A stretch of DNA of 34,024 nucleotides, taken from positions 1-34,024 of the forward strand of contig JAPLHW010000071.1 of the NCBI GenBank assembly GCA_026389425.1, written 5' to 3'. Shown one piece after another: positions 16,225-25,221 of the stretch. Each line of letters starts with the position of its first letter. The stretch's first letter is position 1. Origin of the DNA: Coprothermobacterota bacterium. Its GTDB lineage: Bacteria; Caldisericota; JANLFM01. The notes under the pieces are model-generated. The model did no database searches. It was not told where the DNA came from and saw only the letters and a program-made list of their open reading frames with translations. The translations under genes and the position numbers were made by a program.

Positions 16225-17277
16225 TTACGGCTTGGCCTCGGTCTCGACAGTCTCGACGAGCGGCCGGGCAACAGCTCTCCGCCGTCCCAGCCAGCCGAGG
16301 ATGCCGGAAAAAAGGGCAACAGCCAATCCTGCCGCCACCATCCACCAGATAAAGACCAAAAAATCGGTCACCACCGGGGTCAAGGCGGCTTGCAAAATCT
16401 GGCGGCCATTCTGCCCGGGCAATGAGGCGATGATACCGTTCACTTGGCTTGCTGCCACCCCATAGAGGATCCCCATGCAGGAAGCCAGGGTGGCTCCGAA
16501 GATAATTCCCACCAACCAACGGCGCCGGGCCAGCAGAAAAGCTCCCACCAGAAGGAGGGCGGCCACCGCGAGGAGAGCCACGTTTAACTGGTTGAATAGC
16601 GAATAGGCTTGCTGGGCCTGGACGATCAGTTCGGAACGGAAGAGGGGGATAGTGCCGAAGCCCGGTTCCAGGGAAACTCTCAGGGCGGATTGAAGGGCTT
16701 GACGGGCTTGCTCGGGATCCACCCATTGCCCGGGTTGAGGTAACTGGATGCTTTCGGGCAAGAGCCCCGCTTTCTGCAGTTCCCGCAGTGCGAACACCAC
16801 CGGTTGAAAGAGGTTCAAGACCACTTGCCCGTCCGTAATGGAGACAGTTCCCTGCACATCACCGCGCAGCACGGCCATGGCGGCTTGGTGGGCCAGGCGG
16901 ATCGCTTCAATGGTCAGGTTGGACACCGTTTCACTGGCGAGGATCTCCTGCAGCAAATCTTTGATGTAGCCACGCACCAGGTTAGAAGCAGGAGCAGCGA
17001 GAAAATCGAGGTCGTCCGGCAGAAGGCCGGCCAGGCGCTGCTGCAAACGCAAAGCATCATCGATCTGGCGACTGATGACATCGCCGGCCACTGCGATCAC
17101 TTGTGGGTCACGGGCTACCGGTGAGACGATGGATAGGAAGCGGTCGGTCCGGAAAAGGATCGATCCCGCCCAGAGACTGGTCGCCCCGAGGGTGGTGGCC
17201 AGGATGGCAAGGACGGTCAGCACTACGCAAAAGATGGTGCGCAGGGGACTCTTTCGCTTTTTCGATGGACTCTCCAT
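16225..17277 (-). CDS. Hypothetical membrane protein with large extracytoplasmic domain
   Basis: N-terminal TM (TIFCVVLTVLAILATTLGA), ~200-aa soluble region, three C-terminal TM segments; strong continuous ORF. Confidence 0.7.
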   Translation of the reverse strand: MESPSKKRKSPLRTIFCVVLTVLAILATTLGATSLWAGSILFRTDRFLSIVSPVARDPQVIAVAGDVISRQIDDALRLQQRLAGLLPDDLDFLAAPASNLVRGYIKDLLQEILASETVSNLTIEAIRLAHQAAMAVLRGDVQGTVSITDGQVVLNLFQPVVFALRELQKAGLLPESIQLPQPGQWVDPEQARQALQSALRVSLEPGFGTIPLFRSELIVQAQQAYSLFNQLNVALLAVAALLLVGAFLLARRRWLVGIIFGATLASCMGILYGVAASQVNGIIASLPGQNGRQILQAALTPVVTDFLVFIWWMVAAGLAVALFSGILGWLGRRRAVARPLVETVETEAKP

Positions 17278-17450
17278 GATCAGATTCCTTTCTTCTTCTG
17301 TTCTCGTCCGACGATGCTCAGTTTATCCATTCCTCATGATACAAGCGCAGTCCCCCTCTGCCAATAGAAGGAGCCTCCACCCGGCGTGGTTTCCGAGTGA
17401 AGCAGATCATTGGCGAAAGGGAGAAACCCTGCCATAATCGGGCCGACCGC

Positions 17451-17527
17451 GCTCCCATAGCTCAACTGGATAGAGCGACAGACTTCGGATCTGTAGGTTG
17501 CGGGTTCGATTCCTGCTGGGAGCGCCA
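17451..17527 (+). tRNA. tRNA-Arg (anticodon TCG)
   Basis: Acceptor GCTCCCA/TGGGAGC, anticodon stem ACAGA/TCTGT with loop CTTCGGA, T-arm GTTCGATTC, CCA encoded. Confidence 0.93.
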
Positions 17528-17751
17528 CCTTACTTTAGGAAACTCAAGCGCCTTGGCGAACCGCCAGGGCGCTCCCCGAATGAGGTGGGTACCACTTTCA
17601 CCGTTTCCCGGGAGATAATCCCACGCTGCCAACAAGCATTTCCAGTCCTTGTCAGGATTTTTTCCAGGAAAATGCCGGTGGCTGGATTGATCCGCGTTGG
17701 ACTAAGGCGGAGCCGTATCGCCTTGTCAACTTATAGCCTGCCTGAGATCCT

Positions 17752-19044
17752 CTATGGAATGGATATTGCCTCAATCAGACGGAAGAGCGAGCCCCGAAGG
17801 CTTTTCAGCCGAGATCCCATCTTTCGCAGGGTGCTGAAACGAAAAGGAACGGCCACCTCCAAGTGGCGCAGGAAGGCCGCTGAATGGCTACGCTTGGCTG
17901 AACCGGCGGCGTTGGCCACCAGGAGTGGGAGGGTCATCGCCATCAGCTCCTGCAGTGGGCGGGCGGAAGGTGGGGCCAACCATCCCATCTCTTCTGCGAT
18001 GAGCCCCCCAAAAGCCAGGAGTTTTCCGGATTGTGAGTCCAATAGACCCTTTGCCGCGGCCTGAGTAAAGACCGTCAAGCGTCGTCCGCGTCGATCCTCG
18101 ATCAAATCCTCCAAATCGTCCAAGAGCTGCAGGAATCCCCCCAGCCGGTAGGTTAGCCTCTCCCAAGCGGGTGTGAGGGTACCCGCCACCAGGATGCCAT
18201 CCGCCAACACCGATGCACCGCCCTTACCCAGGCTGAGGGAAAGTACCTCTGCCTCCGACAAGGGTTGACCCGATTGGAGGCGGATGCTCTCTCCTTGCCT
18301 ACGGTGGATCATCAGGAGGCTGGAGAAGACTTGGGGGTAGAGGGCACGAGGGTACTGTCCCTCGATCCCTGCGACCAGGCTGAAGATGTCTTTCTCCACC
18401 TCATTGGCCGGCGGGGTCAAGGTGCCCTCCAAGCGCCGGCGAAAGCGTTCTTGGAAGGCTCGCTTGGCCAGGGAGGAACGCTTGGGGTTGTCCAGCAGGT
18501 TATCGGTGGCGGGGTAGAGCATGCTGTAGGAGAAGATGGCCGGCGTCAGGCGAACCGATTGGCCCAGCAAGGCTTGCAGGCTGTTCATCGCCCAGACGTT
18601 GCGCCCGGCTTGGAAGATCTCCGCTCCGGGGATCCCCGGCCGAGTGCGCTGCGCTTCCCGCGAGAACTGCATGGCGACAGCCATGAATCCCTGGGTTTGC
18701 ACATAGTCGAGTTGGCGCTGCTCCCAGCCAAGAGCGGAGAGAGCCAAGCGGGAAAATCCCTGGAAAAGGCGGTCAAGTGCACCCTGCCGTTCTTCTTCGC
18801 TTCGCGGCAGGCGCTTGGCTTCCCAGGCTAGGCCGGCGAGGAAATCCTCCAAGGCTTTCTCTCTGTCCGAGTAGCCGACAGTGGAGAAGGAGAGGAGCGA
18901 GGGCGGGGGCTCCGGCTGGCAACCCAGCCAATTGGAGAGCGCATCAGCTAAGAGGTCTTCGTCCCGGTAGGGCTCGGCGATGCGACTGCCCTCGAGCGGT
19001 GCGAACGGAAGCTCTCTCGAAGGCTGAAATTGGCTCATTGTCAC
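17752..19044 (-). CDS. Class-1 isoprenoid-synthase-like protein (divergent)
   Basis: Two Asp-rich motifs in an all-helical ORF: YPATDNLLDNPKRS (DxxxD) and GGFLQLLDDLEDLIEDRRG. Confidence 0.55.
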   Translation of the reverse strand: MTMSQFQPSRELPFAPLEGSRIAEPYRDEDLLADALSNWLGCQPEPPPSLLSFSTVGYSDREKALEDFLAGLAWEAKRLPRSEEERQGALDRLFQGFSRLALSALGWEQRQLDYVQTQGFMAVAMQFSREAQRTRPGIPGAEIFQAGRNVWAMNSLQALLGQSVRLTPAIFSYSMLYPATDNLLDNPKRSSLAKRAFQERFRRRLEGTLTPPANEVEKDIFSLVAGIEGQYPRALYPQVFSSLLMIHRRQGESIRLQSGQPLSEAEVLSLSLGKGGASVLADGILVAGTLTPAWERLTYRLGGFLQLLDDLEDLIEDRRGRRLTVFTQAAAKGLLDSQSGKLLAFGGLIAEEMGWLAPPSARPLQELMAMTLPLLVANAAGSAKRSHSAAFLRHLEVAVPFRFSTLRKMGSRLKSLRGSLFRLIEAISIP

Positions 19045-19116
19045 TCTATTCTACATGCTGAGAATGAACGAGTAGAAGGAAGGAGCGGGCATTTCGGGAA
19101 AAGGGCAATACTAACA

Positions 19117-19818
19117 TCAGGGCGAGACCGGCAGCCAGGGCCAAAAAACGCCATCTTCGGGGATGATGAGGGACGCAGTCGGGGAGAGGGTGGTGAAGAC
19201 CTCGCGTCCTCCGACGGCGCCTAGACGAAGGAGCGGGGAATAATCACTCGCCTCAGGTGCCCCGGCCAGTTGCACCGGGTGATAGGTTCGACCTTCAAAG
19301 CGGAGCTTCCGCTGGGCGGTGGAGCCATCCAGGCTTGGCTCAAGCAGGATGTGCGTACCCGTGCGGTAGTCCCAGGGGAGTTCAGCAACTGTTTTTCCCA
19401 TCGGCGCGGTGTGGGTATCTTGGGCGTAGAGGACCACCGGAAGCGCTGGAAGGGGAGACCCGATTTCTCCCGGGCTGGTATGCAGAGGGAGCGGCTGGGC
19501 ATCGAAGACGATCGTCAAGCGGTGCCTTTCTATCGCCGACAGGGGTTCTCCATCCAGAGGATGTCCCGCTTTCATGGTCAGGAAATCGGCCGTCACTTTC
19601 AAGATGCGAGGGGGTAGGCAGATAACCTCTTGAACGTGGAGAAGCAAAGCTTGAGAACCCACATCGCTGGCCTGGAGAAAGCGCAGGACTTCCGAGCGGG
19701 GGTCTAGACGATCACAAGAATATTCTTGGCAGGGGAGCGGCTGGAGCAAAGCAGCCAGGACAGCGGCCAGCAGTAAAAAACTCAAGCGAGCCCAGCGGCC
19801 GGCTTCACTAGTCATCAC
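19117..19818 (-). CDS. Hypothetical secreted protein
   Basis: N-terminal signal-like helix ARLSFLLLAAVLAALLQPLPCQEYSC; no recognised domain. Confidence 0.5.
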   Translation of the reverse strand: MMTSEAGRWARLSFLLLAAVLAALLQPLPCQEYSCDRLDPRSEVLRFLQASDVGSQALLLHVQEVICLPPRILKVTADFLTMKAGHPLDGEPLSAIERHRLTIVFDAQPLPLHTSPGEIGSPLPALPVVLYAQDTHTAPMGKTVAELPWDYRTGTHILLEPSLDGSTAQRKLRFEGRTYHPVQLAGAPEASDYSPLLRLGAVGGREVFTTLSPTASLIIPEDGVFWPWLPVSP

Positions 19819-19979
19819 GGCATTCCCTGCGAGGCGGGTGAACTTTCTCGATTCTCGTTAGCAGGAATCATTTCTTCATCCCACCATTGTGCCATCTTGG
19901 CGGAATGCGCTCAATCAGCAGGGAAGAGAAAGGCCAAAGTGGGGATCCCTGGTCTTTTCAATCTCCGTATTCGAGAGCG

Positions 19980-20336
19980 CTACTGCATCTGATTGTAGTA
20001 GGTGAAGCAGATGGCGATCACGGCGATATTGATCAGCAAGGTCCACCAACTGAAAGTGCCGTTGATCAGGGAGAAGACTAAAGAGATCACGGCCAGCACA
20101 GTGTACCAGATCACACCCCACTTCTTCATGTTCCAGAGGCCGATCAGAGGCCAGAAGTTAAGGAGCATGATGGCCAGGATGAAGATCCCCAGGATCAGGC
20201 CGAAGCCACCCAAGATGAGGGTGCCGCCGATCAGGGCGATGATGCCGACCAAGAAACCAACGGCGGTGCCAATGAAACCGATGATGCAAATGATGGTGAT
20301 GATGAGCGGACGTTCTGGACTAAATGCAGTGCTCAC
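19980..20336 (-). CDS. Small membrane protein, paralogous to the neighbour at 20537
   Basis: PERPLIITIICIIGFIGTAVGFLVGIIALIG...FWPLIGLWNMKKWGVIWYTVLAVIS; multiple TM helices. Confidence 0.7.
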   Translation of the reverse strand: MSTAFSPERPLIITIICIIGFIGTAVGFLVGIIALIGGTLILGGFGLILGIFILAIMLLNFWPLIGLWNMKKWGVIWYTVLAVISLVFSLINGTFSWWTLLINIAVIAICFTYYNQMQ

Positions 20337-20489
20337 GTTTCACTCCTCCTTCAAAGTTATTCAGTCGTCACTTCGATCTTCCACTTGGAGATGTAATCCA
20401 CCTATTGAAGCACTGCCGGCGCCCTTGGCGCTGAATTCTGGTTTCACAACAATGAGGGAGAGGGAAAAGAGAGCGGCAGCCGGCAAAGA

Positions 20490-20519
20490 GAACGGCCGGC
20501 ATGTTCGTACCGGCCGTTC
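20490..20519 (-). terminator. Probable terminator for the small membrane gene at 20537
   Basis: GAACGGCCGG / CCGGCCGTTC 10-bp perfect stem; on the minus strand followed by TCTTT. Confidence 0.55.
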
Positions 20520-20536
20520 CAACGTATACCTTGCTC

Positions 20537-20914
20537 CTAGGCCATTTGTTTGTAGTAGAGGAAGCCGACAACGATCACGATGACGTTTATGATCAGACTA
20601 ATGATGCTGTCCCAAGTAGTCAAAAAGGATCCACCAACCAGTTCCAAGATAATCGAGATGACGGTCAGCACGGTGAACATGATCGGTCCCCATTTGCGCA
20701 TGTTCCAGTAGCCGATCAAGGGCCAGAAAAAGATCAACGTGAGGACGAGAGACAGGAGCCCGATCCATATAAGCCCCATCCCGAAGAGACTGGCCAGCCC
20801 GATAAAGGCGATCAGACCAAGCACAAAGACAATGGCGTACAAGACGAAACCGAGGATGCAAATGATGGTAATGATGATGGGGCGTTCTGGTGTTTTTTTC
20901 AACGCGATATTCAT
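20537..20914 (-). CDS. Small membrane protein, paralogous to the neighbour at 19980
   Basis: PERPIIITIICILGFVLYAIVFVLGLIAFIG...FWPLIGYWNMRKWGPIMFTVLTVIS; start set at MNIALKK. Confidence 0.7.
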   Translation of the reverse strand: MNIALKKTPERPIIITIICILGFVLYAIVFVLGLIAFIGLASLFGMGLIWIGLLSLVLTLIFFWPLIGYWNMRKWGPIMFTVLTVISIILELVGGSFLTTWDSIISLIINVIVIVVGFLYYKQMA

Positions 20915-21134
20915 AACTGCCTCCTTACTGTATTGCCAAGTCTGGGAGAGAAAGCCCTCCACCGCTTGGTCATAATCCTTAATATCATCGCAAACCCAAG
21001 TACAGGTTGCCGGCTACCCTTCTCAGGCACCTTCTCCTTGTGCCCGCTTCCCGCCCTGCTTTCGCGAGGGTGACTGGGGGAACTCCCCCAAGCCTCCTTT
21101 CCGCTACAACTGTACGAGCCTCAGGGCTTCCATG

Positions 21135-21761
21135 TCAACGATCCGGCGCTCTTTGCAGTGTGTTTTTCAGCCGATCCCAGCGCATCACTTGCATCTTCAT
21201 GCCGGCCACGCAGAAACGGCGAATGACCTGAAAACCCTCTGAGGCATAAAGGGAGATGGCCGCTTGATTGTTTGTTTCCACCTCCAATTGAACGACTGGG
21301 GAGGGTGAGGCGTCCAGCACCTGCCGCAGCAGCTTGCGACCGATGGCTTCCCCGCGGTAGGCGGGCAGCACCCCGAGGAAGGTCAGTGAGAGGGCTTCTT
21401 GGCCATAACCAGCCAGGATGGCATAGCGCAGCATGTTCCAACCCATACGCAGGCTGCTCCATCGGTTGATCTGCCAGGCAAGGGCAAGATAACGCCGGAG
21501 CAGGGAAGGCGGTGCGCTCCAGCGGGAGGGGATACAGAGCGCTGCGCCGACCCACTGCTCTCCTTTGGTCGCGCCCCAGGCGTAGTAGCGGCCACTGGCC
21601 AGAAAGAAGCTGGCCGCCCAGGAGAAGTAAGCCGGGAACTGCTCCGGCCGGCAAGCAACGAAACGCCGCAAGGAATCATCCCGGCAAAAGGACTCCGCCA
21701 AAACTCTTCCCAGAATGTCGGCCTGGTGCGCTTCAAGTGGGCTAATCAAGATCTCCGGCAC
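21135..21761 (-). CDS. GNAT-family N-acetyltransferase
   Basis: LTFLGVLPAYRGEAIGRKLLRQVLDASPSPVVQLEVETNNQAAISLYASEGFQVIRRFCV (acetyl-CoA loop RGEAIGRKLL). Confidence 0.85.
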   Translation of the reverse strand: MPEILISPLEAHQADILGRVLAESFCRDDSLRRFVACRPEQFPAYFSWAASFFLASGRYYAWGATKGEQWVGAALCIPSRWSAPPSLLRRYLALAWQINRWSSLRMGWNMLRYAILAGYGQEALSLTFLGVLPAYRGEAIGRKLLRQVLDASPSPVVQLEVETNNQAAISLYASEGFQVIRRFCVAGMKMQVMRWDRLKNTLQRAPDR

Positions 21762-21988
21762 GGCTTGCTCTTCCTTCTATAATACAACATGAACAAAGAC
21801 GGTGGGCTTTGGGGATCGATTGAGATCGGGAGAGCTTTCAGGCCAAGAGGGGAAAAGCGTGGCTTGGCTGCAGCGACATCGAGTCGTACGAAGGGCTGGC
21901 GTATTCCCCCTGAAGAGGCGTCATGGCTGGTCAGGGAGCTGTCCCTGCTTTGCCTTTCAAGTGATGGTATGCTATCGTTTCGGGCCGT

Positions 21989-22064
21989 GGATCGCTAGCT
22001 CAATTGGTAGAGCATCTGACTCTTAATCAGAGGGTTACAGGTTCGAGTCCTGTGCGATCCACCA
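21989..22064 (+). tRNA. tRNA-Lys (anticodon CTT)
   Basis: Acceptor GGATCGC/GCGATCC, anticodon stem TCTGA/TCAGA with loop CTCTTAA, T-arm GTTCGAGTC, CCA encoded. Confidence 0.95.
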
Positions 22065-22149
22065 ACGAAAAGCTTGTTCCCACTGGCATATCTTGCTTTC
22101 GATCATTCACTCCTTGGCTTTCCATCTGCAAGTACGGACTATTGCTGGC

Positions 22150-22178
22150 ATGACAGTTTTGTAACTTTGACGTACAAT
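22150..22178 (+). promoter_or_regulatory. Sigma70-like promoter for the XRE regulator
   Basis: ATGACA - 17 nt - TACAAT. Confidence 0.45.
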
Positions 22179-22195
22179 AAGCGAGAGGTGATGAC

Positions 22196-22555
22196 ATGAT
22201 GAGAGAGATCGATATTGAGATGGGTAAGCGAATCCAATTCCTCATGAAACGACGAGCTTTGGCCTCACGAGAAGTGGCCCGGGATTTGGAGGTAAGTCCG
22301 TCCAAGTTCTTCCACATCATCAACGGGAGAGCTGCCCTCAAGCCAGACCTGGCCGTAGCTTTGGCCAAGTATTTCAACATCACGCTGGACGAGCTCTTCG
22401 GCAGAGCGCCGATGCCGAATGAGATCACCATGCGAACGGTGTTGCCGCGCGGCTACACCCAGGAAACGTGGCAAGCCCACCTGCAGAAAATCGCCGATAA
22501 GCACAACCAGCGGGTGTTGGATCAGCAAAAGGCCGAGAGAGCGCAAAGGCGCTGA
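22196..22555 (+). CDS. XRE-family HTH transcriptional regulator
   Basis: GKRIQFLMKRRALASREVARDLEVSPSKFFHIINGRAALKPDLAVALAKYFNITLDELFG. Confidence 0.88.
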   Translation: MMREIDIEMGKRIQFLMKRRALASREVARDLEVSPSKFFHIINGRAALKPDLAVALAKYFNITLDELFGRAPMPNEITMRTVLPRGYTQETWQAHLQKIADKHNQRVLDQQKAERAQRR

Positions 22556-22677
22556 TCTACTTCCGCCGAGTCAGCCCCTTGATTGCGATGACCATGCCGC
22601 CGGCGCTGGTTTTTATTGTGGTGTCCCCAGCAGGACATTGCGAATATTTGGCGAGGCCTTGAGATGAGGAAGGTGCG

Positions 22678-23649
22678 ATGAAACGAATCGCAGTTCTAAC
22701 CAGCGGGGGGGATGCTCCCGGGATGAACGCAGCCATCCGTGCCGTGGTGCGCACCGGTATCGACCGGGGGTGGGAAGTTTACGGCATTCGCCATGGGTAC
22801 AAAGGGTTGATCGAAAGTGAATGCGTACCCCTTGGCTTGCGCGATGTCGGGGGAATTATCCAACAGGGGGGGACCATCCTCGGGAGCGCTCGTTGTCCCG
22901 AGTTCAAAGAGGAGAGCAGTCGGCGTAAAGCATTGGAGAACCTCGCCTCCATCGGCATCGAAGGGTTGGTGGTGATCGGGGGAAACGGCTCTCAAGCCGG
23001 ATCGCTGGAACTCTCCCGGATGGGTTTTCCGGTGGTCGGGGTGGCTTCCACCATCGACAACGACCTGTATGGCTCAGACTTGACGATCGGGGTGGATACA
23101 GCTCTCAACATCGCCCTGGAGGCCATCGACCGTCTCAAGGTAACAGCCTCTTCACACCACCGCGCTTTCCTGGTGGAGGTGATGGGGCGGGAATTCGGGT
23201 ACCTGGCTCTCGTGGCAGGGATCATCGGCGGAGCCGAGGCGATCGTGCTGCCGGAAGTGGAGATCGACCCGGAAGATCTCGCCGACGAGATTCGTCAATC
23301 CTACGAGCGTGGCAAGTCTCATGCGCTGGTGGTGGTGGCAGAGGGGGCCACTTATAACGCCGGGTTGCTGGCCCAGTACTTCCAGAGGCACCGCGACCGC
23401 CTTGGCTACGATCTGAGGGTGACGATCATCGGTCATGTTCAACGGGGGGGCTCACCTGGGGCCTTCGACCGTTTGTTGGCGACGCGACTGGCAGCCGGCG
23501 CTACCGCCGCCTTAGAGCGGGGCGAGTTCGGAGTGTTGGTGGGTTTACAGGGCAACGAAGTGAAGACTACTCCCTTGGAAGAGGTCGCGTCCAGGCGAAA
23601 GGAATTGGACCCCGCCTTGCTCGCCTTGGCCAAGGTCCTGTCCTCTTAA
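22678..23649 (+). CDS. pfkA: 6-phosphofructokinase
   Basis: TSGGDAPGMNAAIRAVVRTG, GSARCPEF, GGNGSQAGS, STIDNDLYGSDLTIGVDTALN, VEVMGREFGYLAL, GHVQRGGSPGAFDR. Confidence 0.93.
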   Translation: MKRIAVLTSGGDAPGMNAAIRAVVRTGIDRGWEVYGIRHGYKGLIESECVPLGLRDVGGIIQQGGTILGSARCPEFKEESSRRKALENLASIGIEGLVVIGGNGSQAGSLELSRMGFPVVGVASTIDNDLYGSDLTIGVDTALNIALEAIDRLKVTASSHHRAFLVEVMGREFGYLALVAGIIGGAEAIVLPEVEIDPEDLADEIRQSYERGKSHALVVVAEGATYNAGLLAQYFQRHRDRLGYDLRVTIIGHVQRGGSPGAFDRLLATRLAAGATAALERGEFGVLVGLQGNEVKTTPLEEVASRRKELDPALLALAKVLSS

Positions 23650-23706
23650 TCCAAACGAGACGCGCGGACCCTGCCGGAAAGAGCGAAAAGGAAGTAAGAT
23701 GAAGCC

Positions 23707-24093
23707 GTGTGTAGACGCATACAATGTTTGGATTGGGGATTGGTCCTGGTTGTGACTGTCTTCTTGGTGGGTTGCACACCGCCCTTTTCTTCCTCGTTGC
23801 CGAGTGGAAATGGATCTCCGGCAGTGCCAACAAACCCGGCGATGACGTTTTCACCCACCCAAATCCTACCCAGCCAGACGCTTACTTCCAGCAAGGCGCT
23901 TCGTTTTATCAGCAGTACGGCCGCCAACCTGCGAGAAGGGCCGGGAGAGCAATATGACGTGATCGGTCGATTCCTCCGCGGAACCCAGGTCGAACTCCTC
24001 TGGCAGGAGGGAGAGTGGGCCAGTGTCCGGGTGGAGGGGAAGACGGGCTTCTTCTATCTGAGTTTCCTCACCCCCATACAGCCGACTCCTTGA
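23707..24093 (+). CDS. SH3-domain lipoprotein
   Basis: GTG start; lipobox LVGC; SH3b motif AANLREGPGEQYDVIGRFLRGTQVELLWQEGEWASVRVEGKTGFFYLSFL. Confidence 0.75.
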   Translation: MCRRIQCLDWGLVLVVTVFLVGCTPPFSSSLPSGNGSPAVPTNPAMTFSPTQILPSQTLTSSKALRFISSTAANLREGPGEQYDVIGRFLRGTQVELLWQEGEWASVRVEGKTGFFYLSFLTPIQPTP

Positions 24094-24150
24094 GCGTTTT
24101 TGTGTCAAGCGAACGGTATGCGAATCAATTATGAAGGTGAAAAAGGAGGC

Positions 24151-25038
24151 ATGATGAACTGCACACACTGTGGCACGCCCTTGCATGAGGGGGACAAATT
24201 CTGTTGGAAATGCGGGCAAAACGTCTCTGACTCACAAGGGGAGGTAGAGGAAACGCCGCTGACCTCCGAGGACCGACAGCCGACGGAAGCGGGTGAACCG
24301 GCAGCCCCAGCCACCCCTGAAGGGGAAGTCGCGGTTGACCAGCCACACCCATCGTCGCCGGCCACCAAGGAATTAGGTTTAGGGTTGGAACCTAACTTCT
24401 TCGACCGCAAGGAAAAAGAGGTTCCCCAAAGCGAGTTAGTCCCGCCCTCTGCTGAACGCTCCAAGCAGATGCTGGGCTCGCGGCCCAGCGGGATCGTCGA
24501 GGAGAAGGAAGAGTTCGTTTGGCACGGGCGCCGCTCACTATTAGAGTTCATCGCCCAATGGTTCTTGGCCGCTCTCTTCTGGGTCCTGGGTCTGGTTGTC
24601 CTCATCTACCGGGTACCCCTTGCCGACAGCTTGGCCACCATCTTCAAGGCCAATCAGCCGATCTGGTACACCATCTGGGGGTGGGTCGCCCTGGCTCTCT
24701 TCGCGGTGGGCGTTTTCCTCGTGCTGATGATTTTCTACTACGTTTTGGGCAGCTATTATCGTCTGACCACCCAACGCTTCATCCGCCAACGCGGTTTCAT
24801 CGCCCGTAAGATCGACTATGTGGAGCTGATGCGTGTCCGTGACATGGGGGTGGACCAGTCCTTCCTCGACCGCATCTTCGATGTCGGTGACCTGCAGATC
24901 CTCTCCAGCGAGCGCCTGGTCCCCGATGTCAAAGTCAACGGGATCCGTCGTCCCTACCGGATGCTGGAGGAGATCCGCCGTCGGGTAATACATGCCCGGG
25001 CGGTCCGTGGGGTGGGTATCCTGGAGGTGGACAAGTAG
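24151..25038 (+). CDS. Zinc-ribbon plus bacterial PH-domain (YdbS/YdbT-like) membrane protein
   Basis: MMNCTHCGTPLHEGDKFCWKCGQN; two TM helices; YYRLTTQRFIRQRGFIARKIDYVELMRVRDMGVDQSFLDRIFDVGDLQILSSE; RBS AAAGGAGG. Confidence 0.82.
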   Translation: MMNCTHCGTPLHEGDKFCWKCGQNVSDSQGEVEETPLTSEDRQPTEAGEPAAPATPEGEVAVDQPHPSSPATKELGLGLEPNFFDRKEKEVPQSELVPPSAERSKQMLGSRPSGIVEEKEEFVWHGRRSLLEFIAQWFLAALFWVLGLVVLIYRVPLADSLATIFKANQPIWYTIWGWVALALFAVGVFLVLMIFYYVLGSYYRLTTQRFIRQRGFIARKIDYVELMRVRDMGVDQSFLDRIFDVGDLQILSSERLVPDVKVNGIRRPYRMLEEIRRRVIHARAVRGVGILEVDK

Positions 25039-25067
25039 GCGAGTTTGGCCTATCGTTCCGCTGACGC

Positions 25068-25152
25068 GCGAAGGTGGCGGAATTGGCAGACGCGCTGGAC
25101 TTAGGATCCAGTGGTTCACACCATACGGGTTCGACTCCCGTCCTTCGCACCA
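25068..25152 (+). tRNA. tRNA-Leu (anticodon TAG)
   Basis: Acceptor GCGAAGG/CCTTCGC, long variable arm, anticodon stem CTGGA/TCCAG with loop CTTAGGA, CCA encoded. Confidence 0.94.
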
Positions 25153-25221
25153 TCTTAATTGGTCCCCAGACCACGCGCTTCCCCAGTGAGGGAATGCTGC
25201 CCCAGATCGAGAGGTGAGATT

